A stretch of 43,985 nt of DNA, taken from SIG77 sp045589595. Its GTDB lineage: Bacteria > Verrucomicrobiota > Lentisphaeria > Victivallales > UBA1829. The position numbers and the translations under genes were made by a program. Position 1 is the first letter of the stretch. Each line of letters begins with the position of its first letter. Below the pieces are notes generated by a model. That model saw only the letters and a list, made by a program, of their open reading frames with translations. It did no database searches and was not told the origin of the DNA. Positions 16,055 to 26,000 of this stretch are shown piece by piece. The stretch spans positions 1-43,985 of the forward strand of contig JAZNPK010000009.1 of NCBI GenBank assembly GCA_045589595.1, written 5' to 3'.

Positions 16055-16609
16055 TCAGTTTTTGATCATACCCTTGCTCAACAGCAGAACTGCACGGGTG
16101 CAGCCCGCAGGTGCTTCTGCCGAAAATCTTGCCGGATCACCCGGTTCGATCAGACGGTTCAGGACCGGGGAAAAGGTGATCCCCCCGGCTGTCTGAAATG
16201 CAAAGCAGAAATGATAAGGGCGTACCCCTTCCGGCGTGATCAGCCATTCAAAAAACGGCAGTTTATTCATCAGACCATCCACGCGGACAAAGTTTTTTCC
16301 GTCACTGCCGCTGAAGAACACCGCATCCCCGGCAGGTTTGAAATATCCTGCAAAGTTTTCCGGAACGATGACCCGGATGTTCTGTTCCGGGAAGGTGAAA
16401 GAGGCGGGCTCTGCAAGCCACTGACGGAAAAGGTCGGGATCAACTGCCAGAACGCGTTCCGGTTCCGCTTTTTCTGCGGCGGGTTCTGCATTTTCTGCTG
16501 CAGTCTGCTGCTGTTCCTGCTCCGGCTGTTCTTCTGTTACAGATGCACAGGCAGCTGTAAACAGCAATGCAATGGCGGAAATCCACAGCATAAACCATTT
16601 GTTCAACAT
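16055..16609 (-). CDS. Small lipoprotein of unknown function
   Basis: A 184-residue protein starting at ATG 16609, with GAGG nine bases upstream. A longer frame from 16699 would run through the promoter at 16650-16677, so the shorter start is preferred. The signal peptide ends in a lipobox (LFTAAC, Cys at about 20), followed by a low-complexity Glu/Gln/Ala linker (EEQPEQEQQQTAAEN) and a 120-residue domain ending in LLLSKGMIKN. I do not recognise the domain. It is the first gene of the transcript that continues into hisI and murB-ddl. Confidence 0.75.
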   Translation of the reverse strand: MLNKWFMLWISAIALLFTAACASVTEEQPEQEQQQTAAENAEPAAEKAEPERVLAVDPDLFRQWLAEPASFTFPEQNIRVIVPENFAGYFKPAGDAVFFSGSDGKNFVRVDGLMNKLPFFEWLITPEGVRPYHFCFAFQTAGGITFSPVLNRLIEPGDPARFSAEAPAGCTRAVLLLSKGMIKN

Positions 16610-16649
16610 ATTGCAAAACCTCACTTCAGTTAGACAGTTATCTTCCGGT

Positions 16650-16677
16650 AATTTACACGCTGCACACACCGTGTCAA
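16650..16677 (-). promoter_or_regulatory. Promoter of lipoprotein-hisI-murB-ddl group
   Basis: Minus strand: perfect -35 TTGACA (16672-16677), 16-bp spacer, -10 TAAATT (16650-16655), 40 bases before the ATG at 16609. It begins about 20 bases after the gltA stop, with no terminator between. Confidence 0.7.
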
Positions 16678-16695
16678 GGGACATTTTGAAAAAAA

Positions 16696-17967
16696 TCAAA
16701 TGTCTTTCGGTGTTTTTCCGGTATAGATCTGACGCGGACGCACAATTTTCGGGTTGCTGGCGATCATTTCCTGCCAGTGAGCGATCCAGCCGGGGAGTCG
16801 CGCCAGTGCAAACATCACCGTAAACATACTTTCGGGGATCCCCAGAGCGCGATAAACAATACCGGAGTAGAAGTCCACATTGGGATACAGATTCCGTTCG
16901 ATGAAATAATCATCCGCCAACGCGGCTTCTTCCACTTCGCGGGCAACATCCAGCAGAGGATCTTTCAGATGCATTTTTTCCAGAAATTCGTGGCATTTCC
17001 GTTTGATGATCTTTGCGCGCGGATCGAAGGTCTTGTAAACACGGTGTCCGAAGCCCATCAGTTTCGTGGAACATTTTTTGTCCTTGACCTGATCAAAGAA
17101 TTTTTTGATGTCGCCCAGTTCCTGAATGTGACGGAACATCGCCACGACTTCCTGATTCGCACCGCCGTGGAGCGGTCCGGACAACGCGGAGATACCCGCA
17201 GAGATCGTGGCATAAAGGTTGACCTGGGCACTGCCGATCGTGCGGACCGTTGTGGTGGAGCAGTTCTGCTCGTGGTCAGCGTGGAGGATCAGCAGCGTAT
17301 TGAGAATGCGGACTGCGTCCTCGTTGATTTCGTAGGGCGCCACCGGAGAATCGAACATCATGTTCAGGAAGTTTGCGCAGTAGGAAAGGTCGTGACGGGG
17401 ATAGACCACCGGCTCACCGATACTCTTCTTGTACGCAAATGCCGCCATCGTGCGGACCACGGAGATCAGACGCGCCGTGGAAAGATCGATATCCTCCCGG
17501 AGTGACAGTTGGTCCACATTGGGGTAGAACACTGCCAGTGCGTTGATCATGGTGGAAAGAATGTGCATCGGGTGCGCACCGCAGGGCGAGTGGTCGAAGA
17601 AGTGACGCATGTCTTCGTGCATCAGAGAATTGACATTCAGAAGGCGGGAGAACGTTTTCTTTTCTTCCAGCGTTGGCAGTGTGCCGTGTACCAGCAGATA
17701 GGCAACTTCCACAAAGGAACAACGTTCCACCAGCAGTTCAATGGGGATCCCGCGGTAGTGCAATATGCCCTTTTCGCCATTCACATAGGTAATGCTGCTG
17801 AAACAGACTGCCGTGTTCATGAGACTTTTATCCAGCATGACACAGCCGGTTTTTTTCCGCAGATCGGATGCGTCGAAGGCGACTTCACCCTCAGATCCGG
17901 TCACCACCGGCAAATCAATTTCTGTTTCGCCGAAACGGAGTGTTGCAAAATCAGGTTGTTTTTTCAT
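16696..17967 (-). CDS. gltA: Citrate synthase
   Basis: A 423-residue type II-like citrate synthase that condenses acetyl-CoA with oxaloacetate in the cytoplasm. The catalytic triad can be placed: H267 (SGPLHGGANQE), H308 (MGFGHRVYKTFDPRA) and D365 (NVDFYSG). The conserved LHADHEQNCSTTTVR is at 228-242. Length and N-terminal beta domain match the Gram-negative hexameric enzymes. ATG at 17967 has GGAG seven bases upstream. It has its own promoter and is monocistronic or reads into the lipoprotein gene. In a fermenter it probably serves glutamate synthesis. Confidence 0.95.
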   Translation of the reverse strand: MKKQPDFATLRFGETEIDLPVVTGSEGEVAFDASDLRKKTGCVMLDKSLMNTAVCFSSITYVNGEKGILHYRGIPIELLVERCSFVEVAYLLVHGTLPTLEEKKTFSRLLNVNSLMHEDMRHFFDHSPCGAHPMHILSTMINALAVFYPNVDQLSLREDIDLSTARLISVVRTMAAFAYKKSIGEPVVYPRHDLSYCANFLNMMFDSPVAPYEINEDAVRILNTLLILHADHEQNCSTTTVRTIGSAQVNLYATISAGISALSGPLHGGANQEVVAMFRHIQELGDIKKFFDQVKDKKCSTKLMGFGHRVYKTFDPRAKIIKRKCHEFLEKMHLKDPLLDVAREVEEAALADDYFIERNLYPNVDFYSGIVYRALGIPESMFTVMFALARLPGWIAHWQEMIASNPKIVRPRQIYTGKTPKDI

Positions 17968-18061
17968 GTTCAGTCTCCGGATCCGGTCCCGCCGGATCTG
18001 CGTGTTGTTTCTTCTCTATATACCAAATTTGAAACGGGATCGACAGAGTCAATCGGCTTGT

Positions 18062-18089
18062 AATATACCCCAAAGATCCGCTTTGTCAA
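18062..18089 (-). promoter_or_regulatory. gltA promoter
   Basis: Minus strand: perfect -35 TTGACA (18084-18089), 16-bp spacer, -10 TATATT (18062-18067), about 94 bases before the gltA ATG at 17967, leaving a leader near 88 bases. No riboswitch-like fold was recognised in it. Confidence 0.7.
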
Positions 18090-18140
18090 GTCCCGCCGCA
18101 CTTTTTTTTATAATACAGAAGAATCGGAACGGTTCGATTT

Positions 18141-19931
18141 TTATTTATCCGGATTTTCCAGACGGTAGTATCTGTTGTAAAACTCATACAGCGCGCGTTC
18201 GCTCCCGGTGCGGAGCCGGGGACGGAGTCTGGAAAAAGTACAGGGCGTCTGACCGGGCAGGAAAAGCCATATTTTTTCCGTCACATCCCGCGCGATGGCG
18301 AAGGAATTTTTTGTTGTGATGTCCTGTCCCATGAAGGTATCGGGGATCTGTTCGCCGAGCATCCGTGCGAATGTGGCAGGCAGATCGATGGTGGAGAAGA
18401 TACGGTCTTTTGTTTCCTGCGGCAGAATCAGCGGTCGTTTCGTGATGAAAATGAGGGGGATCCGTGCGGGATCGGTCAGAATTTTCCGGCGTGTTCTGTT
18501 TTTGCCGTGACTGGCGGAATGATCTGCGGTCACGATCAGCAATGTACGGTCGTTGAACAGCTCCGGATCGGCGGTAAAATCCCGGACGAATCTGCCCGCG
18601 TTGTCATCGGCACCGTGGACGGCATCCAGAAACGCATCTCCGAACTTGTGCTGACCGGCAGTCGGTCCCGATGCGTGATAGGGATGGTGAGTATCCATCG
18701 TGCTGACCAGCAGAAAGAAACGGTCCGGTTTTTCCGTTTTGAGATATTCCATGGCGATCCGGTACATGGATTCATCGGAGAGACCCCATCCGCCGCTGCC
18801 GGTGGCGTAATCGTATCTGCGCCGCAGTTCCTCCTCAAAGAGCATGGTATCGAACCGGAACATTCTGCCGAAATGTTTTTTATTGTCGCCGAATTCACCG
18901 CCGACGGGCGAGAGATAGATGCTCCGGATGCCGTGTTTGCGGAAAATATCGCAGATGGAATCATTCTGAAGCGCTTTGTCCAACTTGTAGCCCGGTCTGG
19001 AAAGAAGGAGCGCATTCAGACCCCATGATGTTGGTTGCGCCGCCGAATAACAGTTGGAAAAAGAACAGTATTCCCGCTTCAGACGGTCGATGTTCGGCGT
19101 CAGGTCCGGCGGCATTTCCGGATTGACGGATGAAATGAAATCCCCGTCCAGAGATTCGATCGCCACCATAACGATCCTGTCGAACCGGAGCAGGGCGCCG
19201 GGAAGTTTGTTTTTATCCGCCAGAAGACCTTTTTCCGTCAGGAATTTTTCCGATTCCGGAGAGATGACATGATTTTCAAAGCCCCGTTTCCCCTTCCGCC
19301 GATCGGGCATCAGCGCGGCTGTGCCATCCTCAATGATCTCGCCGAAAGTCCTTGTCAGCGGACAGATGATATGGCCGGTATAATTTTCCTCATACACCGT
19401 ATTGACTTCACGGTACCACACATAACGGGCGTTGGCGATCAGACTCAACAGCAGATAACAGAACACACAGACCAGGATCCTGTTCCTCTTTGCGTCGTCT
19501 GCCCGGCGGACGAAATCCATGGCGTCCCGGCAGCAGAAAACAGTTCCTGCCGCAATGACGGCGGCGCACACCGGGGCAATGCAATAATAATATTCCCCCA
19601 CCATGGCTTTGACGCCTTCGTGGTCGGTGTGTTCCCAGAGCAGAACGAGCGTATCGAAACTCAACGGCAGAAAAGATTCATCGTACAGCACAATGGTCCC
19701 GATCTTGATCAGCAGATACAGAACCGTCATCACCGCGGAGACCGCGGCAAGTACACGGCTGCGCGTCCACAGGGCGAACGCCGTCAGAGCCGCACACGGG
19801 AGAAGATCGGTAAACACCATGTCCACGATCAGATTGGTGTAGCCGGGCGCGGCAACGATCCAGAACACGACCGGCAGGATCGCTCCGGCAAGGGCGGCAC
19901 TTGCGAGAAACCACGGATACCGTTTCATCAC
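18141..19931 (-). CDS. LtaS-like membrane sulfatase/phosphotransferase
   Basis: A 596-residue protein with about five N-terminal membrane helices (residues 8-28, 35-55, 60-82, 112-132, 150-168) and an extracytoplasmic alkaline-phosphatase-superfamily domain. The layout matches lipoteichoic acid synthase and phosphoethanolamine transferases: metal ligand E259 (VAIESLDGDF), nucleophile T301 (AAQPTSWGLNAL) and a late metal site TADHSASHG. It probably moves a phospho-group onto a surface glycan or lipid. Its ATG overlaps the stop of the upstream membrane glycosyltransferase by four bases. As a Gram-negative gene it is unlikely to make true lipoteichoic acid. Confidence 0.8.
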   Translation of the reverse strand: MMKRYPWFLASAALAGAILPVVFWIVAAPGYTNLIVDMVFTDLLPCAALTAFALWTRSRVLAAVSAVMTVLYLLIKIGTIVLYDESFLPLSFDTLVLLWEHTDHEGVKAMVGEYYYCIAPVCAAVIAAGTVFCCRDAMDFVRRADDAKRNRILVCVFCYLLLSLIANARYVWYREVNTVYEENYTGHIICPLTRTFGEIIEDGTAALMPDRRKGKRGFENHVISPESEKFLTEKGLLADKNKLPGALLRFDRIVMVAIESLDGDFISSVNPEMPPDLTPNIDRLKREYCSFSNCYSAAQPTSWGLNALLLSRPGYKLDKALQNDSICDIFRKHGIRSIYLSPVGGEFGDNKKHFGRMFRFDTMLFEEELRRRYDYATGSGGWGLSDESMYRIAMEYLKTEKPDRFFLLVSTMDTHHPYHASGPTAGQHKFGDAFLDAVHGADDNAGRFVRDFTADPELFNDRTLLIVTADHSASHGKNRTRRKILTDPARIPLIFITKRPLILPQETKDRIFSTIDLPATFARMLGEQIPDTFMGQDITTKNSFAIARDVTEKIWLFLPGQTPCTFSRLRPRLRTGSERALYEFYNRYYRLENPDK

Positions 19932-21811
19932 GGTTTCTCCACGGGCGTCAGATGACCGTCCGGCAGAACGCGGAACAGCCGGTTGTTCAGATCAGCCGGT
20001 GTCAGGGGCGCCTGTTTCATTCCCTTGAAGACGGAAGCGAAATCTCTGGGAAATTCGGGGCGGATGCTCTCGATATAGACATAGTCCAGTTCCTTCTGAA
20101 CGATCTCACTGCGGAGTTTTTCCGGCGTCGTTTCCAGCGTATAATCCCAGGATGGTTCCGCCTGTTTGACAAGGACCGGGTCCCACGCCTTCAGTTCACG
20201 GAAATTTCCGGGATAAAGATAGGAGCCGTAGAAATTTTTGAATCCTTTTCCCGTGGATGTGATCAGCGCAAAATGAACATCCGGCTCCGCAAGGATCTGA
20301 TGATAATCCGTTTTCATCCGGTCACATTCGATCCGGTGTTTCCGCCATACAAACATGGCGTAAGGTATGAAATTGTAAACCGTTGCGATAAAACACCAGC
20401 CCGCCAGGATCCAGAAAAGACGCCGCCGTTTCCGGTCGCTCAGCCCGAAATCTTTTTCCGGCGCGAGACTGCCGCTGCGTTCAGTCCATTCATCGTTCCA
20501 AAGGAACAGCAGCAGAAATGCCGGAGCGATCAGAAACGCACTGACATAACGGTCAAAGGACGGGATCGTGCGCAATTCATTGAATTCAAAAATGTAAAAG
20601 ATGAGTGTCGTGATCAGGAACAACGTGAACGCCAGCGAGAAAAAGACGATCCCCCGTTTTGCCATCGCTGCGCGGTCTGCGGAAATACTCCGCCGCTTCA
20701 ACAGCAGCAGCCCGATCATAATGGCAATAAACGCTTCCAGATAACCGCAGGTCAGGCGCAGCAGAAACGCTTTGATGACCGTGTGACTTTTTTTCGGAAT
20801 GTTGCAGATGAATGCGTCCCAAATCGCGGCGGGCGTAATGGCAGTCCCGCCGAATTTCAGCGGCGTTTCATAATATTCCAACAGGAACGACCAGGAATAT
20901 TTGACCGCGAACGGCAGCAGAAATACAAAAAACAGCCACGGAGAAAAACGGTATTGTTTCCGGTCGAGAAGCAGTTTCACCGCCAGCAGAGCAAGGACCA
21001 TGACGGCATAACCGAATCCGGCGTTGCGGACGGGGAAAAGAAACGCTGTCAGCAGCCCCAGCGCAAAAAGATCGTACGCTGAATTTTTCCGCAGAGTCAG
21101 TACCGCATAGATGCAGAGCCCGAACAGACATGCCAACGGCGCATCCGTGTAGCAGGTATGAAAATCCTCCCGGAGAAATACCGGCACAAAACCGAGATAT
21201 GCCATGGAGATCATCAGAGACTGCCAACGGCGCACCGGATCCAATCCCGCCAGCGGATAAAGCCAGATCCCCAGCAACAGCAGTTCGTGTCCGAACATCA
21301 CGATATTTTCACTGAACGGCACCCCGGGAAAACAGTAATGCGTCAGCATGGCGATCAGACACGCCCCCGGCGGATAGGACGCGTGACTCAGGATCCCGCC
21401 GTATTCACACCCCAGTTTCCCGTCACGGAAAAACAACTGCGCCGCCGCGCCCCAATGGGAGATCTCATCCCAACTGTAAAATTTCCGCCACAGCGTCAGA
21501 ATAAAAAATCCGGTCAGAAAAATCAGAGCAAAGATGATGCCCGGCGTGAGAAAACGGTTCAGAACTGTGCGGATACCCGCCCGTTTCATCCGGAAAATTA
21601 CGGGAACATACAACGCAAGATTCGCGGTGAGAATGACCGCAAAACCCGCCTCCGCCCGGTGACACGCCGCCGCAATGTAAAGCAGAAACGCATTCAGGAT
21701 CAGGACGGGCAGAAACACTCGTTCCGCACGCTGTCCGGCAACTGCCGCCGCGAACATGCCGGATGCAAAAAGAAAGAGCATCAGCAGCAGGAAACCGGTC
21801 AGGATCAGCAT
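19928..21811 (-). CDS. Multi-pass membrane protein, GT-C glycosyltransferase-like
   Basis: A 627-residue protein with a dozen or so hydrophobic helices and a large soluble C-terminal part (about 490-627). The loop after the third or fourth helix contains FYSWDEISHWGAAAQLFF, like the acidic DE/DD motif of GT-C transferases that use polyprenyl-phosphate sugars. The family is otherwise not recognisable by eye. It overlaps the GT2-GtrA gene by 7 bases upstream and the LtaS-like gene by 4 bases downstream. The three would charge a lipid carrier with sugar, transfer it outside, and decorate it. That pathway is inferred from context. Confidence 0.65.
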   Translation of the reverse strand: MLILTGFLLLMLFLFASGMFAAAVAGQRAERVFLPVLILNAFLLYIAAACHRAEAGFAVILTANLALYVPVIFRMKRAGIRTVLNRFLTPGIIFALIFLTGFFILTLWRKFYSWDEISHWGAAAQLFFRDGKLGCEYGGILSHASYPPGACLIAMLTHYCFPGVPFSENIVMFGHELLLLGIWLYPLAGLDPVRRWQSLMISMAYLGFVPVFLREDFHTCYTDAPLACLFGLCIYAVLTLRKNSAYDLFALGLLTAFLFPVRNAGFGYAVMVLALLAVKLLLDRKQYRFSPWLFFVFLLPFAVKYSWSFLLEYYETPLKFGGTAITPAAIWDAFICNIPKKSHTVIKAFLLRLTCGYLEAFIAIMIGLLLLKRRSISADRAAMAKRGIVFFSLAFTLFLITTLIFYIFEFNELRTIPSFDRYVSAFLIAPAFLLLFLWNDEWTERSGSLAPEKDFGLSDRKRRRLFWILAGWCFIATVYNFIPYAMFVWRKHRIECDRMKTDYHQILAEPDVHFALITSTGKGFKNFYGSYLYPGNFRELKAWDPVLVKQAEPSWDYTLETTPEKLRSEIVQKELDYVYIESIRPEFPRDFASVFKGMKQAPLTPADLNNRLFRVLPDGHLTPVEKP

Positions 21812-22941
21812 GATGTTTCACGCCTCCGGAAAATCAGATATTTCTGCGTGAAGTAGCAGAGCAGGAACAACATCAGGTCAACACCGAGTTTTCCGGTGGA
21901 GATCCAGTTGTCCGGCAGAAGTTTTGTCAGCAGGGATGTCAGGAGCCACGAAGCCACAAAGATCACACAGCAGAGCAGATAATATCCGGCAAGACTTTTT
22001 CCGAGCGGCTGCCGCTCTTTGTCGTTCTTGGGAAACACAAAATAACGGTTCAGGGTGAAATTCCAGACCGACGATGCCGCGCGGGCGATGAAACAGGAAA
22101 GAAACAGCCGCGGATGCCGCCCCGACCAGGTCAGGTCCTCCGTGAAAATCAGATAATAACAGAGATTGAACAGGGCAAAGTCCACAAGCGCGGACGAGAG
22201 AGAGGAGAGGATGAAGGAAAAGAATTCCCCAAACAGATGCCGGAAGATCACGCCATAGATCCGGCAGGCATCTTTTACCGGACGGAAATGGGTGCCCGAG
22301 TTCTGTTCAAAGTACACCGTTTCAATGGGATACGCATGGATCAGGACCTGTTCCGTTTTTGCCGCAAGCAGCATTTCCGTTTCAAATTCAAAACGGTTCC
22401 CCGGCAGCGAAAGACAGGCTTTCATAAAGTTTGCAGGGATCCCGCGCAGCCCCGTCTGGGTATCGGTGACGCCCTTGAGACGCAGGACATTCTGGAACAT
22501 AAAACTGGTCATATTGTTGCCGAAACGGCTTTTCCACGGCACATCATCGCCATGGAATACACGGCTGCCGAGAACGAGCGCGTCCGGATGATTCCGCAGT
22601 TCAGTTTCCGCCTGCAGAATATCTTTGACCAGATGCTGACCATCGCCGTCCGCCGTGACACAGCCGCAGAGTTTTTCGCCGTATTTTTCCAACAGCCACG
22701 CAAACGCCGTTTTGAGCGCAGCACCTTTTCCCCGGTTCACTTCGTGATGCAGTACCGTACAGAACGGTCTGGAGTCCAGTTCCCGGAAGAGAGACTGTTT
22801 CGCTTCGCAGCTGCCGTCATCCACGACCAGCAGTTCGATCCCGTTTCCGGCGGCGTTCAATTCGTCTGCAAGAGAAACGATCCTGTCGTCCGGGTCAAGT
22901 GACGGCAGAACAAAAACGACCGGATGATCTTTGTTGATCAT
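21805..22941 (-). CDS. GT2 glycosyltransferase fused to GtrA-like membrane domain
   Basis: A 378-residue two-domain protein. Residues 1-230 are a GT2 (DPM1/GtrB-like) transferase with VVDDGS (39-44), NRGKGAALKTAF (69-80) and TADGDGQH (96-103), the nucleotide-sugar and metal site. Residues about 235-370 form a four-helix GtrA-like domain. GtrB makes polyprenyl-phosphate-sugar and GtrA is thought to flip it; here both are on one chain. ATG at 22941 follows GAGGAG. It is the first gene of the operon and fits as supplier of lipid-linked sugar to the GT-C-like protein. Confidence 0.87.
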   Translation of the reverse strand: MINKDHPVVFVLPSLDPDDRIVSLADELNAAGNGIELLVVDDGSCEAKQSLFRELDSRPFCTVLHHEVNRGKGAALKTAFAWLLEKYGEKLCGCVTADGDGQHLVKDILQAETELRNHPDALVLGSRVFHGDDVPWKSRFGNNMTSFMFQNVLRLKGVTDTQTGLRGIPANFMKACLSLPGNRFEFETEMLLAAKTEQVLIHAYPIETVYFEQNSGTHFRPVKDACRIYGVIFRHLFGEFFSFILSSLSSALVDFALFNLCYYLIFTEDLTWSGRHPRLFLSCFIARAASSVWNFTLNRYFVFPKNDKERQPLGKSLAGYYLLCCVIFVASWLLTSLLTKLLPDNWISTGKLGVDLMLFLLCYFTQKYLIFRRRETSC

Positions 22942-22981
22942 AGATTTACATTCTCCTCAAAATAAAAAAAATTATCTCCAT

Positions 22982-23009
22982 AATATATATGCGATTATGC
23001 AATAGTCAA
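22982..23009 (-). promoter_or_regulatory. Promoter of the surface-glycan operon
   Basis: Minus strand: -35 TTGACT (23004-23009), 16-bp spacer, -10 TATATT (22982-22987), 40 bases before the ATG at 22941. Confidence 0.7.
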
Positions 23010-23046
23010 ATTACATCTTTTGCAGTCCATACAAAATTTCTGCAAT

Positions 23047-23077
23047 AAAAAAAGGCGGACCGCCGTAACGGTCCGCC
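23047..23077 (-). terminator. Terminator of the 1436-residue protein gene
   Basis: A 9-bp stem (GGCGGACCG at 23054-23062 with CGGTCCGCC at 23069-23077), followed on the minus strand by seven T. It lies 16 bases after the stop at 23094. Confidence 0.92.
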
Positions 23078-23093
23078 CCTGAGTCGTATCGTG

Positions 23094-26000
23094 TTATTCT
23101 TCGATACCGCAGATCTCGCGGAGAAGAATTGCCGGATCACTGGCTTTGAAATCCAGCAGATCCAGTTTGTGACGGTAGATCCCTACAGATACCGCCCGGA
23201 TCTTGATGGGCAGGTCGATCTTTTTGTCACCGCCGCAACTGACCCACTGTTCGCTGACGGGGCCGGGGCTGTGGTCGTTGAACAGTTTTGTATCGCGGAG
23301 GGCAGTACCGATAAAGCACCAGCCGTCAAAGTCGATGGAGAGATTGCCGGGCCAGTCAAGAATATCACATCCCCATGTTTTGCCGGTGGAGAGGTTCTTG
23401 AAGATTTCGCCGTTGGCGTCTTCGATCTCGAAACGGATCTGACCCCAGCTGGAATTCCCCTTGACCCAGATGCCGACCGCTGCCGGATTGCCCGGAACTG
23501 CCGCCGGTTCTTTCAGACGGATCGTGGTGTATTCCATAATGTAATTGCTCTTCCAGGGATCTTTGGCAAGATCCAGTTTCACTTCCAGACTTGCACCTTT
23601 TTCCGCATCCTGCACCGTGGAGACCGTGAAGGTTCCGGGTTTCAGGATCGGCAGGAAGTTCGTGTGGGTGCTGGTGTGCTGGGGATCGGGTTCCGCGATC
23701 ACTTTTGCAGCATCATCCAGAACAACTGCCACTTTCGCCTGATCCGCACGCGCCTGTTCCTTCGGGAAGGAGCGGCCCGTAATGGCAACTGCCGTCAGCG
23801 GTTTGGCGGTCGTCACATAAGCCGGAGCTGTACCCGCATTGACTTTGATCACATCGCCGTCAGCGGATTTTTCTCTGCCGTAGAGATCGGTAATGACCGC
23901 TTTGCCGGAGGGATTCTTCAGTTCAAATTCCACATTGCCTCTGGTGGACCAGAGCGCGGTGACCGTATTGCCGTCACCGCGTTTGAATTCCAGCGCATAG
24001 ACCGTGGTGGAGCCGGTAGCGATCTGACGGACAAACTTGACATTGTCCAGAACCTGCGTCAGTGCCGCGTATGCGACATACGCACGCTTCGGATAGACGT
24101 AGGGCGCACGGAGAAGGATCCCCGACTGCCCCCAGAGTCCGTTGTAGTAACCGGTGCAGCAGTCAAAGAAGATACCCGGGCTGATGAGCGTGAAGTTGTT
24201 GGCAAGCGAGAGCAGAACATCGCGCATGTACCATTCCGCCTGCTGCTGTTCGCCCATATCGCGTTCGCAGCGGTAAACAAATTCCCAGCTGCCGTTGATG
24301 GGAACATCTTTCTTTGCCAGAAGTTTCGCAATATCTCTGGAGATCACCAGACCCTGGAAACCAACTTCCTGCAGTTTTTCCGGGACGATCACCTGGGACG
24401 GCGTTTCGATACCGATGCTGTCGTAGTACTGAGGATCGGCACCTGCGCGGAGCGGTCTTGTGGCAGCACCCACACTGGCGGAACTGTTGCCGATCTGGAT
24501 CCGCAGATTGGGGAAATGTTTCCGGATCAGACGACCGGATTCATTGATGTATTTTGCAAAACGCTCATCCGCCTTGATCTGTTCTTTGATCTTGTCCGTG
24601 ATGGGCATATTCAACAGTTCTTCCGGGATCCCGTAGCCGGGTGCGCTTTCGTGCCAGATCAGGATATGATCATAGAAACCGTGGGGTTTCATGCCGTTTT
24701 TGATCATATTGACAAAGTTTTCTTCACCGGAAATGGTCTTTGTGATCCATTTTTTGGGATCAGCCGGATCTTTTTCACGCACGGTCTGATCTTTGAAGAC
24801 ACCTTTTTCCGCGTCAAAATAGCGCATGGAGGGGCAGGAGAGATTACCTGTATTGCAGATGTTGTATTTTTCCATCATTTCTTCCGTCGGGAACACCCAG
24901 GAACATTTCCGGATACCGGCTTTGTTCATCAGGGGACCGCCCAGTTCGGGCGTGCCGGGCGAACCGTGGGCATTGAACCACCAGGTGGCATAAGGACTTC
25001 CCGTGCGCGTGGCTTTCCGGTTGTCTTTTGCCAGAATGGCGAAGCGGGCAGGGTGTACGATCTGCGTTTTTGCACCTTCCACCAGGCTGATATCCAGATC
25101 GTAGTAGCCGATCCCCGCCTTCAGGGGAATCACGATTTCAGTTTGATCACCGGCTTTTTTCAGGCTGTAAGGCTTGCTGCCGTTGAAGATTTCCTTGCCG
25201 TCCACATCCCGGGCGGTCCAGATCACTGCACCTTTTGCATCATCCGTCAGCGCTTTGAGCGTCACACCGGTCTGCGCTTTTTCATCGCTGGTGAAAACGT
25301 TGCCGGGAGCGTACTGTTTCATATCCATGGAAACAGCAGCTTTTTCCAGTGTCACCGCAAAAATGTTGAACGCACTGTCGGAATGGGGATGGGGCTTCAT
25401 GGTGTTGTCGATCTGTTCATAGTTTTCCCAACCCTTACCGATGAATTCAAAATCGATCCCTTTTCCGCCTGCGGCAATATCCAGGATCTTACCGGTGGGC
25501 AGAGGGATGGAGACCCGGTACAGCGGAACTTTTTTGCCTTTGAGTTCAACCGTTCCGATCTGCTTGAAATCGTCCGGGATCACGCCGTCTTTGATGGTGA
25601 TGACATGATCGCTGAGCATGTTGCCGCCGCTGCCGTTGGGAACAATGTAGTAAGCCATGCGTGTGGTCAGCACTGCATCTTTGCCCGGAGCCGGATCAAG
25701 CGCGAGGATCAGATGTGCCGTTGCGTAAGGCGCAGACGGCAGTTTGTAATGGATGGCGGAGGGGAAACCATCGGATGCCGCTCTGCCCAGATATTCTTCC
25801 ACTTCCAACGCCCAGTTGCCTTTTGCCTGTTTGCAGATGGCAACGTCGGCGGAATTCATACCGTCCGCCACATTGAAGGGGATCCCGTCAATGGTCTGGA
25901 ATCCGGGTTTGACGGATGCGACGGCATCGGCAAATGCTTTCGCGCGGGGATTGGCGGAAAGGTCAATGATGGTATATTTCGCCGCATCCGGATTTTTGCA

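Noticed and set aside
17968..18061. A riboswitch in the gltA leader
   Set aside because: The leader is about 90 bases and AT-rich; no known riboswitch core or terminator was recognised.
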